Positions 45,658-56,519 of a stretch of DNA of 64,000 bases are shown here, piece by piece. A model generated the notes under the pieces. That model saw nothing but the letters and a program-made list of their open reading frames with translations. It ran no database searches and had not been told where the DNA came from. Source of the DNA: Furcasterigmium furcatum. Its lineage: Eukaryota; Ascomycota; Sordariomycetes; Glomerellales; Plectosphaerellaceae. Position numbers and translations under genes: made by a program. The stretch lies in the NCBI GenBank assembly GCA_001599815.1, contig BCIA01000004.1, positions 5,544,082 to 5,608,081 of the forward strand, given 5' to 3'. Each line of letters opens with the position of its first letter. Position 1 is the stretch's first letter.

Positions 45658-48191
45658 ATGGCCCCCAAGGTCGCTAGCGCATGCGTTCGATGTCGGAAGC
45701 AAAAGTTGAAGGCGAGTCGTCCCCCCTGCGTCCGTCGGCCGGGCTTCACTGACGGGAGATGCAACCCAGTGCGATGTCGAGCGGCCGTGCATCATGTGCA
45801 GCCGCGCTGGGGTGGAATGCATCACGAATCAACCTCAGTGGCATTATCACCGTCCCGAAGAGGTTAAAGACGGGACTCGGAAAACATCCCGAGCCAGTGA
45901 TGGGGACCGAGAAGCCAAACGCGTTCGGGTGCAATCCCCGGATGACAGAGGTCACCCCCGGTCCTCCGCCGGGACGGCTTGTGGCCCCCCAATGTCTCGG
46001 GCGAGTCAATACAAGGACGGCCAGGGCAACTCCGTAGATCAGGCACAGTGGCGAAGCTCCAGTTCAACAATGATGCTTGTTGAGGAGGTCAGAGCTCAGG
46101 TCGCTCCCAGTAGCTATCTCACCAAAGCTAACTGGTGCCGATGGTCAGGCTTTTCTTCACCATGATACGGAATCACCAGAAACGGCGGAGACCTCTGCAC
46201 TGGGCTATAGTCAAAATCCGCGCAACCGATACCTCGGCACCCATTCGAAACAGCCGGATCGGGGAACTACCACTCAGCCCTGCCGGGATAGTGGCTTGAG
46301 TAAGGTTTCCCGCCTCATGGTAACGGAGCTCGTCTCACTCCTACCGAACCAGGAGGTTATCACGATTCTCGTCAACAACTACTTCGACAAAATCCACTGG
46401 TTCATGCTGCTCTTTCACCAGCGTGAGTTCAGAGCAGCCCTTCACAAACTATACGCAGGCAGCCATCCGGCCGCCCAGGAGATAGGGCAGCGGGGTGACA
46501 TAGGTGTGGGATACGTCAGTGTCCTTTTAGCCACTTGTGCTCTCAGTCTTCGATACCTCACCACCACCCAGCAAAGCCACCTCGCCGAATGCGGGAGCGA
46601 CATGGACAGTCTGAGAGAGCGCATTTTGACTGCTCTGAGGCTGCGCTTGCTTGACATCCTTGGCTTGGGGTCTCTCGAAGCTGTCCAGACATGCGTGCTC
46701 CTCGGAAGCTACTATCTTTACCACGGAGAACCCGAGCTTGCTTGGCCTCTATGCGGATGTGCATTACGACTCTCACAAGCACTCGAGCTGCATCGACGAC
46801 CGGCACGTCATACCGGGATCAACACGTCCCAGGAAAACATCGAGGCTAGAAAGCGCTGCTGGTGGGCTGTACATGAGATCGAGACCTTCTGTTCGATGAT
46901 CTACGGCTTTCCCCTCAGCATTTCGGGCATCGATTGTGATGCGGAGCCTTTAGACCCGCGTGACCCATGGTCTATCGCGGCTGACGAGCAGCCATCGCCA
47001 TCGGACCGACCGAGCCTGTTGGTCTACAAGTGCTCCATGTCAGATCTGTCAAGTATCGTTCAGTCAGTCATCCAGGATCTCTACAGTTCCCGCCAAGATC
47101 TGAACAGGCAGGCTGTCGGGTCAACAGCGACAGGTGAAACTTCGGTTCGTCTCCAGGTCCTCGTCCGTAAAGTGAGGTTGCTGGACACACAACTTGCGCA
47201 ATGGTACTCCGCCCTGCCGGACCAGTTGAAGCTAGGCAACCTTTCAGAGGATTGTCCAGAGATTCCGGCAGATGACTATCATGCTGAAGATCAAGAGCAG
47301 GACCGCCTGAGCTCAAGTTTCATCAGTCACTTGTTCCGGCTCCAGGCCCTAGCGTTGAAACTGGCATTCGAAAACGCGAGGATACTCTTGCACAGGCCGC
47401 TGATGTCTTACAAGGTCGCTCACTCATTCAAGTCACTCGACGAACCGACGACGTCTCGACAGGATTCCTATCGAGCCTCCCTGCAGGTTTGCCGTGATGC
47501 GGCTCTCCAGATCTCCCACGCCGGGCATGCTCCTGTTTTCAAAGAAGCATCGGCCACCTACGCCATGAACTTCATCTACCTTCACTTCCTCACAGCAGGC
47601 GTGACGCTTTGCATCACGGCCAGCCTGAACCCGTTGAGCCGCGAGTCCCTCGAGTCGAAGCTGGCCGTTCGCCGTCTGATGAAGATGCAGGCGCAGTTAA
47701 GGCTCGATTCGATCGTAGCCCACCAGGGACTCGAAATCCTCAAGAAGCTGTCCGTCCTCCTCATGAAGAAAGAAACGGAGGCAATGTTGGCACTCGAAAG
47801 CCGAGAGGACGACCCGGCTCCGTCGATAGTCAAAGGCCACTCGGGTGGGGCGTCGTCGGTTTCCCATGATCGGTCTTTTGACAAGGACGATGAGCAGCCC
47901 GCCAAAGACAGCCAGGTTCCTTCAAATGTTGCCACGGAGGAGGTCGACGACTGGAGCTGGGGTTTTAATGATGCTCTCATGACGCAGACAATGCTTGACG
48001 TGGAGCAAGGTAAAGTCTTCGCCCTTAGCATCCCTCCTTGTGCAAAGCTAACTGGCCACTCCCCGCGAAAAGTCTTGGGGGCATCAGCTCGCGGCAGCCC
48101 GACGCAGTTCCCTGACATCATGGAAGACGGAGCGAGTTTCATAAGCTTTGACCAAAGCTGGATGTGGGGTCCGACTGTCGACTTCCCGTGA
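45658..48191 (+). CDS. Zn2Cys6 fungal transcription factor
   Basis: Binuclear zinc cluster regulator with a fungal-specific transcription factor domain. Exons 45658-45711, 45770-46087 and 46149-48191 give 804 residues. The zinc cluster is formed only after splicing: CVRCRKQKLK joins CDVERPCIMCSRAGVEC, giving C-x2-C-x6-C-x5-C-x2-C-x6-C. Intron 1 begins GCGAGT and ends CAG, so it is a GC-AG intron. Intron 2 has a CTAAC branch site and joins LVEE to AFLHHDTES. The middle domain begins about residue 185, with NYFDKIHWFMLLFHQREF and WAVHEIETFCSMIYGFPLSI. Divergent from deoC and convergent with the lactonase gene; its targets are unknown. Confidence 0.9.
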
Positions 48192-48778
48192 CTGAATGCT
48201 TGTCATGACGGGGATTCGGAGGGAGTAGTGCTCGCTAAAGTGAACGACGCTAAGATAACTGTATTTCCCCCCACCGCTACAGCCGTGTCTTCTTCTGAAT
48301 GCTGTATTCTGACCGACTGCAACTGGTAATACTCGACAGCCCCGGAACCCGCCCGCGCTCCGGACAAGGCGCGGACAAGAGTGGGTCTATTCAAGGTCCG
48401 AGATTGTGGGTCAGGCCCGGTCTCCTCCCGGTCCAGCAAGTCCGGTTTGCTTCCATCCCCCAGATGACCGTAACCAAAGTTGTCGAAACATGCTGTTTGG
48501 CTTGTGAGTTTTTATGAAATCCCTTGTATTCGAGAGAAAGTAGTTCACGGATGACAATGTAATGGACTAGCGGACGGCGGGCTCATCGTCAACATGATGC
48601 CCCCTTTCTCGACCTCCTTTCCAGCGTTTCCCCCTGTCCTTTATCCTAGAACGCTTCTGATCTAGAAAATCTATGCCAATGACGCCCGGGCTCAGAGGAA
48701 CATAGATGGGATCTGAATGGCTGGTTGTCCCGGCCATTCAAAATCCCTCGTTCAACAGCCTCGCTTGACTCAAGGCCT
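48192..48778. other. Convergent intergenic region with repeat copy
   Basis: Between the stops of the regulator and the lactonase. Holds the second 20-mer copy at 48344-48363 and is GC-rich at 48340-48440. Confidence 0.45.
48344..48363 (+). repeat. 20-mer direct repeat, copy 2
   Basis: GGAACCCGCCCGCGCTCCGG, one mismatch from the copy at 45489-45508, same orientation. Confidence 0.6.
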
Positions 48779-50295
48779 CTAATCCAGCCAAACGGCTTCG
48801 TAAGGGGAAGCGTTGTCGGGATACTGAATCCGCGCAATCTCCTCCAGCTTATCCTCGGATGGTGTCCAGCCCAGCACAAACATGTACCCTTCCGATGTGT
48901 CACTGAGGTACATGTAATCGGTGATGCCCTCAGAGTTGCAGGTCTTGTCCTCCCAGAAAGCAACTCGAAGGCCGGCTGCAGACCCCAACGTCACTGGCGC
49001 CTTGTAGAACGCCACTGCGTCTTCGGATGCAAGCAGGCCAGACTCGTCGACTTGGAAAGCGGCAACCCACCCGTTGGCCTCCCTGTTGTTCCAGCCGCGG
49101 GTGCTCGTGAAGAGATAGTTGCCGTCGCGGGACATTTGGACCGTGTTGCTGCGGTAGGTGTACTTCCCCCTGAAATCTATGTGCGCGAAGCGTCAGCTCT
49201 TGTCCGGAGGGCGATAAGTAGGGGCATCGGTAAGAGATCTTACCACCCGGGATTGCGCTGGCCCGTTGCCGGTGCTTCAGCGACGTATCCTTGATCTCGT
49301 AAACATCAAGATATTGACCTATTACCAAGATCCGTCAGTTACACGCAGAATAAACCGTAGCCACTCGTCGGTGAACTGACTGTGCTCCGTTATCTAATTA
49401 TGCTTGATTAGCCCAGCTCTCCGGTTGGCACACCCACGGGTCCAGGGAATGGTTGATAAGCGCAGACTGTATCTTTTACTTACAACGTAAAGAAGCGTGC
49501 CGTCCTTGCTCGGAAAAGAGTTTCGTGGCCCATCGCCCACCTCAGGGCTGAGATTGATGGACAGCAAGTCGGCAGTACCGTTGTCGTGGATGTCGTACAT
49601 GAAGATTGCGTCCCAGCCACTTATTTCGTGACATTAGCCCTAGCCCTATGCCGAATCTGCCGGCCAATATCAGGGAGAGAAACATACAGATGCGGGACAA
49701 ATCCTTTTCTGTTGATGTTGACATCAAAGGCATGGGCGCCGTAGAGCTTGAAATTCGTCAGCGCAAGTCTTGCATTCCCCGAAGTTAGCTGGATTCCGAC
49801 CCACAACAGCCGTTCTCTTCTTGTCCACAACGTCCATGTCCGGCTCCGGGACGTAGAACATCTCCTGGAGCTCCTCGCCTATGCCGCCGTCATCGGTGAG
49901 AGCGTTGATACGCCCTCCAGGACCACCAGCAGTGAATGCGTAGTTGCCATCGTCAGAGAAGTAGCACGAAGAAGTTGCTAGGCCATCAACGTTAGCTGTT
50001 TGGCTTTCCTTCGTGCCGCGGTTGACTGCTTTATAAATCTCTACTTACTGACGTTCACGGTATCGAGATGGGTGAATTGGTAGTCTTCCGAGACAGCCCA
50101 GGAGAAGATGCGAGGAGGCTCACTCATAGTCGTGGCGTAGATGCGATCCCGAGCTGCATTCGATGTCACATACTGGTGCAGCCCAAAGCCAGGAACCGTT
50201 GAGTTGAGAGTGAGGGTCTTGGCTATGGTGTCAAACGCGAGTAGGAACAGGTTGTTGTGGGTGTATGAACCCGTCAGAAGATGATGCAGACCCAT
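48779..50295 (-). CDS. Seven-bladed beta-propeller lactonase (carboxymuconate cyclase-like)
   Basis: Member of the fungal 3-carboxy-cis,cis-muconate lactonizing enzyme / 6-phosphogluconolactonase-like propeller family, which closes muconates to lactones in aromatic catabolism. Seven exons: 50295-50049, 49977-49805, 49746-49688, 49619-49484, 49393-49381, 49318-49244 and 49176-48779, giving 366 residues, typical length. Blocks: MGLHHLLTGSYTHNNLFLLAF, SSCYFSDDGNYAFTAGGPGG, LYGAHAFDVNINRKGFVPHL, GWDAIFMYDIHDNG, ITEHSQYLDVYEI and SNTVQMSRDGNYLFTSTRG. Exon 5 is 13 bp. The exact substrate (protocatechuate- or other muconate) cannot be told. A palindrome shared with other cluster genes lies 586 bp before the start. 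Confidence 0.87.
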
Positions 50296-50632
50296 GGTAG
50301 AAGGCGAGGTTGGTATTGGTCTATTGGGTAGTGTTGATGAAAATGTCGTTCAAGTTGAAAATGTACGCAATATCAAGCGATGCCGTGGACTCAATTCAAT
50401 ACAGACACTACACCTTGGCTCGATGTCTTGCTTACAACCCGGGCTCCAAGACTCTTAAATTCTTCAGCTAATATGTCGCATTGAGATCGCCGCAGCAAAT
50501 CAAATGGATTTGACTCACCTTGCAGTGGATGCGGGCAGACACGACGCGCTCCTCGCATCAATGTATGTTTTCGATCGTAACCCCGCTACCCCAGACTACA
50601 AACTGAAGAAATGCAATCAATCAAACTTGGGA

Positions 50633-50642
50633 CCCCGCGGGG
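50633..50642. promoter_or_regulatory. Palindrome CCCCGCGGGG
   Basis: Perfect 10-base palindrome 338 bp upstream of the lactonase start. Possible zinc-cluster site; function not shown. Confidence 0.3.
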
Positions 50643-50880
50643 AACTCCCGAGGCTCAAAAAATGGCGCTTGATGTCTTCAAGCTGTTGGGAGCTGGACAG
50701 TGGAGGTCTGGCTTCAGCTGCTTGCAACGGCTCTAATGGTTCCCCAATCAGTTAGAAAACCAGCGATCTATGGCCTAACATGAACTAGGAGGCTACTGGG
50801 TAGTGAGCGTGGGCTGTTCCCCCGGCCGTTTTCTTGCCGTGGAAGTATAGGAACAGCAGCTTGCAATGTTATCAACTCCA

Positions 50881-50893
50881 CGGCGAATCGCCG
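50881..50893. promoter_or_regulatory. Cluster element CGGCGAATCGCCG
   Basis: Perfect inverted repeat CGGCGA-A-TCGCCG, that is CGG-N7-CCG. Its first 12 bases recur exactly at 56872-56883 upstream of the dehydrogenase, and 11 of 13 match 55086-55098 between transporter and hydrolase. Confidence 0.55.
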
Positions 50894-51173
50894 AGGACAG
50901 CTCCCGCCACTTTCAGGTGACACTCAAGATGGGGATCAATAGAGTCATACGTATGTGAATAGAATGCCTCTTGCTCAGTACCATTTCGTCTTTGTTGCGG
51001 TCAAGTTGAAGCAGCACCTGAAATGGACGCCGGCGCATGTTCCTCCCTCACATCGCCCACCTCAGCCGTTACTTAAACAGTTCTAGACGAGCCTGTTGCT
51101 TGGGCCTCGTGAACCCTCTGGCAAAGGGATTCTTGAATTCTGTTGTAACAGTGCTAGCAATGCACTTGGGAGC

Positions 51174-51726
51174 TCAAACATTACAAGCCCTGCGGCAAGC
51201 CTTATCCATCCACTCATGGCAGAACTTGGGGCAATCGCCCTTGCAGGAGGTCCGCTCCCAGTAAGAAGACGACAGACACCACTCCACTCCAACATCGTAG
51301 CAGTCTTGATACTCCGGTCCCTCGGGAGGGCATCCGGTAGCGGGGACTTCCCAGGGAGTGTTTTCGTCCACGGGCCAAGGCCATTCGGGCTGTTCTGCAT
51401 AGCAACGTGTACCGCAAGACCTGCCGTACATCGCTATGCACCAATCGAGGTACTGCTCGCGTGTCTGGCTCATCCAGGACTCCCAACCCTTCATGCAAGT
51501 GTCGATCTGCCATTTGCGGCACGCAGGGAGAAGCGGTTGGTTGTCGGGGCACTGAGGAAAGTTCCATTGACGTGCCTCGATAGCCATGGCATCCTCTTCG
51601 ATAAAGGGGGCTGGACCGGCCGCTGCCGAGGCGGAAAGCGCGAGTACAAGCGTGAGAAGCTTAAGAAATATTATTATTAGCACAAAGTCTGTTCGTCAGT
51701 TGAGCTCAGGGGATAGGTACCTTCAT
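51174..51726 (-). CDS. Small secreted protein with tandem six-cysteine modules
   Basis: Predicted 163-residue secreted protein, family not recognised. Exon 1 is just ATGAAG (51726-51721); the intron ends at 51660 and exon 2 is 51659-51174. The join gives the signal peptide MKLLTLVLALSASAAAG. The mature part has 14 cysteines. Cys 39, 49, 57, 76, 84 and 88 form C-x9-C-x7-C-x18-C-x7-C-x3-C; Cys 112, 122, 130, 149, 157 and 161 repeat exactly the same spacing, and two more cysteines (141, 145) sit inside the second x18 loop. The modules are linked by a 23-residue Pro/Trp-rich segment. Sequence identity between modules is otherwise low. The spacing of 3, 7 and 18 suggests helical hairpins held by disulfides (inference). 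An effector or surface role is possible but unproven. Confidence 0.78.
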
Positions 51727-52393
51727 AATGGCTGCATTGATGGCTACAATTGCTGATGGCAAGAGGTCGGAGCTGATGTGAAGCCAACTTGCATGTAACC
51801 TCCTCAGGGTACCGGGAATGGTGCCTATTTATGTCTATAGCTGAGGGTCTTTAGACTGTCCTCGTTGAGCGGTCGTCCTATTCCGATGCCCGTGGTCACA
51901 CGCAGGCTTCATTCTCTTACATGCATGCCCAGTTGTCATGCCGAGGCACAGGCGTGGCGAAGGCCGAAAACGAGACTAACTACCTGACTGGAAGATGCCT
52001 GTAAGGATTCCTCACTGCAATTAAGATAGTCTCTGCCAAGTGATGGTAACATCGGTTGCCGGAATCCGACTTGCGGCCAAGCATTTTCATGCCGACCATA
52101 TCCACAACCAAGTGGTTGAGACGTCACTTTTGTGTAAACATCCTAGCAGCCGAGGCATTCAGTGTAGAGTGTCATGGAGAAAGCAAGTAAATTGGCCTTA
52201 TACTGCTGCTGAGTACCGGAAATAGCATTTGATGCTATTATCTCGAGACCTCCAGCTGGTAGGAAACCATGCCCTCGAACGTTACCCGGAGGAGAGTCCG
52301 CTTCGTGATGGAGTATTTGAGCGCAGTGCGTTTGCAACTTGCAAAATCCAGCAAGTTTTGCAGTCGCATCCGGGCATTCGTGTGGCAGCATTT
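51727..52393. other. Intergenic, promoter of secreted protein gene
   Basis: Between the secreted protein start and the transporter stop. No gene or strong motif recognised. Confidence 0.4.
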
Positions 52394-54763
52394 CTACAGA
52401 ACATAGCGGAAATCCCTGTTCTGGAACTCGGTGTGATCCCGCATGCCAGCCTCATCACTCGCCTCCTTGTTGGGCGGGCCATAGGTCCGGTTGCGGTAGC
52501 GGTTAGTCGCGAACATATAAACTGCATGACCTGTTAGTCTAAGAGGCGCATGATTCATTAGGTTACTGGTACTTACCCAGCAGAGCAAGATGGCATCCAA
52601 ACTTGATGGCGTAGCCGACGAGAAGGCCGATGGTGGCCCCCTTGAAGTGAGGAGCCTCTTCCGGCTTGACGACAAAGGGCCCTGCAAAATTTCCCCAGCA
52701 GTAGGCGGTACTGAGAATGAGAACCATTCTGGTCAGTCCTCGTTCTCTCGTTCTCTGACCCGGTTTGGACCCGTCCGTTCAAGGGGGTACATCAACTTAC
52801 AAGACCATGGCGCTAGCTAGCGATCGATGCGTGTAGCCGGCCATGTTCGAGGAAATCGTCGTCAGGGAAACGGTGAAGCCGACAGACTGGGAGTTGACCA
52901 GCCAGAAGCACACCAGCCTACCCCAGGTGTTGGATCTCGGGAGATAGGCCATGCATCCCGCAGCCACAGTGCACAGGATGTTGGCCGCCGTTGCGGTGAG
53001 AAGTCGGGCTGGAAGGAGGGGGATCCTGGTCAGTTTCCTTTTGAACCAGGCATCATGAGAAATCAGGAAATGCACGGAGACTCTCAGAACATACAGTTAG
53101 GAACGTTGAGGATGATGGTTCCGCCAATGAGTAGAGAGATGATCTGAACCGCATCGCCCACCGACTTAAGCTGAGTCGTCCTGGTGGTGCTGAAGCCCAT
53201 GTCGCGGATGATGATGGTTGAGAAAGAGTTGACGACGCCGTTCGGGATGGCTCTGATAGGTAGTGGTCAGATCCGTGGCCAAAATGGAGGAGCAAGAGGG
53301 AGTAGAAGCGTAGAACTCACGCGGCGAAGACGCTAGTAAAGATCAACAGGGTCTTGGGGTCGAGGAATCCCCATTTGATCTGGGACTTGTCGAATGACTT
53401 GTTCTTGATGCCCGTCTCGTTGCCTGCGACTCGCTTCACGGCGATGAGGCGTTCGCGATGGTTGAGGAACGCGGCGTTGGAGGGCGAATCGGGAAGCAGG
53501 AACCAAATGACGAAGGCCCAGAGGCATGTTGCTCCGCCGAGCTGTTTTCAGGTTAGCTGTGCCATGGATTCCGAGCAGTGCTGCGAACGAGGCTGGGAGC
53601 GCGGAGACACATACGATGTAGAAGATCAGCTCCCAACGCTCTGGCTTCATATCCAGAGGTAACTTGGAGACACCCGTCGAGATGTAGGATCCAACCTAGG
53701 GATGGTTAGTGTGGCCGAATAAAAATGAATCATACTGAGTGTTAATGCATACAATGCCGCCCCAGCCAAGGGATGAGCTGTTGGACGGGAGTTAGCTGGC
53801 GCCTAATACTGGTACTGATCAGGTCATACTCACTACCAGATACACTGTCGGAGGGGGATTTCGCGCCGTGTGTACCAGAAGCCTGTCATCAGAGTGAGGC
53901 CGCTGAGATCGAGGATCAGTCAGTAAATGCTCTTCTTCTACTACCAGTAGTATAAAGTAAGGTGCCAGAGACTTACGGCGTAACGGCGGCTTCAAAAATG
54001 CCCATGACAACTGATTAACACGTTAGGAATTGACCAGTCTGTTGACCTGACTGCATATTGAAACCTACATCTCACGCCGACTGGAGAGGATTCAGAAGTC
54101 AGTTATTGAGCTCTCACAAATCTCATCCAACCAATGACAATTGGGCTGCGGGAGTACATACGGGCACTGCTGTAGTCGCGAGACTGTGTCATGAGGATGA
54201 CCATCAGGCCCCAAAGGAAGATGCTGATGGCCATGACCTTTTGCGCCGGGTACCGACCGATGAGCCAACCGCAGGGATACTGGCCAAAAAAGTAGCCGGC
54301 ATAGATCACTGAGAAGGGTCATGTTAGTGCCAAGCAAAACCCAGGTATAATAGCGTGGTAACACATACTGGCTGAGAGATAGTTGAACTGCTGACCCTTG
54401 AGGCCCAGGGCCTCCTGGTAGCCGAAGAGATTGGCGTAGTTCAAGGACGTCTTGTCCATAAACTGGAGGGCTTGCGTGATGAGGAACATGGGGAGAATCG
54501 TCAGGTCGATTTTCCACCTGACCCTTTTCATCTGCAAGATAGACGGGCAAGGATTAGAACATGCCTCTTGTACGAATTTCGGTCCATGCCATTGTCGCAC
54601 AGGGCCAACTCACCTCCTTGTCCGTCATCTCAATATTGAGAGCCTCGACATATTCGCGATACCCGACAGCATTGTCCTGTTGGGCAGCATCCAGCTCCAA
54701 CTGGTTCTTCTCGACGGCATCATCGTTGATCGTCTGGGTGACGGGCTTCTCGGCGTCCGCCAT
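52394..54763 (-). CDS. MFS transporter, anion:cation symporter (Dal5-like) family
   Basis: Plasma-membrane permease of the allantoate permease type, which imports organic anions with protons; substrate unknown. Thirteen exons join in frame to 509 residues: 54763-54614, 54531-54369, 54308-54162, 54080-54069, 54010-53977, 53902-53834, 53777-53753, 53695-53615, 53541-53321, 53252-53095, 53008-52801, 52710-52577 and 52521-52394. Landmarks: KIDLTILPMFLITQALQFMDKTSLNYA in helix 1, YFFGQYPCGWLIGRYPAQKV (the MFS loop motif), ALGVRFVMGIFEAAVTPG, WYTRREIPLRQ, KWGFLDPKTLL and AYCWGNFAGPFV. Exon 4 is a 12 bp microexon coding LGVR. The last acceptor could also be 9 bases upstream. Divergent from the dienelactone hydrolase gene, suggesting uptake of the cluster substrate. 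Confidence 0.9.
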
Positions 54764-55495
54764 GTTGCGTTGAGCGAGTCTCGGGAGGAGAAATGGAAAT
54801 CAATGCAGAAGTCGGGGAAGGGGAGAAGTTCAGTGCCACTGTTGAACAAGAAGAAGAGACCGGTGTCTAGACATGTCGAAGAAACCAAGGCTCTCGGCGA
54901 TCTTTGTAGTCCTGGAGGTCCCCCTGTTATGCAGAGTGTAGATTCCAGCGACACCACAAAACCTGGCGCGAACACGGGTTCCCATGACTCCAGTCGCCTA
55001 CAGAAGTCGGGGCCCCAGACTAGACGGGGCACGGGGCCCCGCATTAAAGCAAGGTGGAGGGCCAGCGATACTCGCAGAGTGGCCGCGGAGACTCGCCGGG
55101 GAACTTCGGCGGTGGTAAGCGGCGGCAGCAGACTCCGATAGATGGGGATCGCCTCTCTCACGAACTCATTGCGCCACGCACGGAACATGTCACCTGTTGA
55201 CTTTCTCAGGTCATCAAGAAGTCCGCGTACGTAGTTTGAACATGCAGATGCCGAGATCTGCGCTTCTCGCTTCTCGGTCGTTCAAGCCCCGGCCGCTTAT
55301 AAGCTGTCCCCGAAATTGTCAGATCAACGCCGCCGGTCTCCCAACTCAAATGGTTGCTATTCTTGAGCTTTGCCCATTATTTCCGTAACCATTCATATAT
55401 TTTCAAATACTCGAGCGCCGAATTACATCGAGTTCGCTGCTCAGGGAGTTCACACTCGAGCCCTCGACACGTACACGGCACATCTCCCCTCCGTC
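54764..55495. promoter_or_regulatory. Divergent promoter of transporter and dienelactone hydrolase
   Basis: 732 bp between the two starts; holds the CGG-N7-CCG element at 55086-55098. No gene recognised. Confidence 0.5.
55086..55098. promoter_or_regulatory. Cluster element variant CGGAGACTCGCCG
   Basis: CGG-N7-CCG, 11 of 13 bases identical to 50881-50893, in the divergent promoter. Confidence 0.45.
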
Positions 55496-56519
55496 ATGGG
55501 TCAAATCATATCCAAGACAAAGGTCGAGCAGACCCAGACCTCGGATCAATATCTAGCCAAGCCCAGCGGTCCCTGCTGTCTCAAAGGAACACTGCACGAG
55601 GGCGAGTCCAGAGGCCGGTGGGAGACCATCGCCAACGTCGAAACTTACATCGCAACACCACCCGAAGGAAAGGCCAACGGAAACGTTCTACTTTACTTCC
55701 CCGATGTCTGGGGCATGTTCCCCAACGGTTTGTTGGTGATGGACAGCTTCGCGGACGCGGGATATCTCGTATTGGGGCTCGACTATTTCCGAGGGGTATG
55801 TTTGTTTGCCGCCGGTGGTGGAAGTAGGATCATGGTCGCCCGCTAACCGAGTCTTTCAACGTCAGGATCCTGTTTGGAAGCACCGCAAGAACCGTCATGA
55901 CAACACGGACCCCGACTTCGACTACGAGGCCTGGAAGCGCAAGCACACGGCCTTCGCGGATGAGGCGGTCCCCAAGTGGGTGAAGGCCGTCTCCGACCGG
56001 TACAAGGACGGGAAGACAAAGTTCGCCTGCGTGGGATACTGCTTCGGGGCGCCGTACGTCTGCTCGGAGCTCGCCAAGGACACTGTAACCGTGGGGGCCT
56101 TTGCGCATCCAGCGTTCCTGAAGGAACACCACTTCGAGAATCTCAAGAGTAAGCAGCCCGGCAGCCCGGCAGCCCGAGTTGAGCTGCGTTGCCATATGCC
56201 AATGTGCGAGGAGCTGACAAACTGTAGAACCACTCTTCCTGTCTTGTTCAGAAGTAGATCACACTTTCGACGTTCCGTCAAGGCGACGGGCGCTCGACAT
56301 ACTTCAGAAAGGGAACAAAACACATCACTATCAGCTCTTCGGCGGCGTTGAGCACGGTTTCGCACTGCGCGGCGATCCCAACGACCCTTACCAACGTGAG
56401 TATCTCGCCCTTGCTGTGTTTAGGGCTACGATTGCTAACTTTTTTTTTTCAAAGGCTGGGTTAAAGAGCAGAGTCTGGCAGGAATCGTGGGATGGTTCGA
56501 CTTCTGGCTGTCGAAGTAG
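55496..56519 (+). CDS. Dienelactone hydrolase family protein
   Basis: Cytosolic alpha/beta-hydrolase that in known members opens dienelactone to maleylacetate during aromatic breakdown. Exons 55496-55795, 55866-56148, 56228-56395 and 56455-56519 give 271 residues. The Cys-Asp-His triad is visible: Cys159 in GYCFGAP, Asp205 in CSEVDHTF and His237 in GGVEHGFA. Other blocks are NVLLYFPDVWGMFPNGLLVMDSFADAGY and LGLDYFRGDPVW. The last intron has a CTAAC branch and a T tract before AAG. Intron 2 holds three tandem copies of GCAGCCCG. Divergent from the transporter and near a lactonase and a carboxymuconolactone-decarboxylase-family gene, so a catabolic role is likely; exact lactone unknown. Confidence 0.93.
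56153..56176 (+). repeat. Tandem octamer GCAGCCCG x3
   Basis: Three perfect head-to-tail copies inside intron 2 of the dienelactone hydrolase gene. Confidence 0.75.

Larger units (their letters stand above)
50296..51173. promoter_or_regulatory. Lactonase promoter region
   Basis: No gene recognised. Contains the palindrome CCCCGCGGGG at 50633-50642 and the inverted repeat at 50881-50893. Confidence 0.45.
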
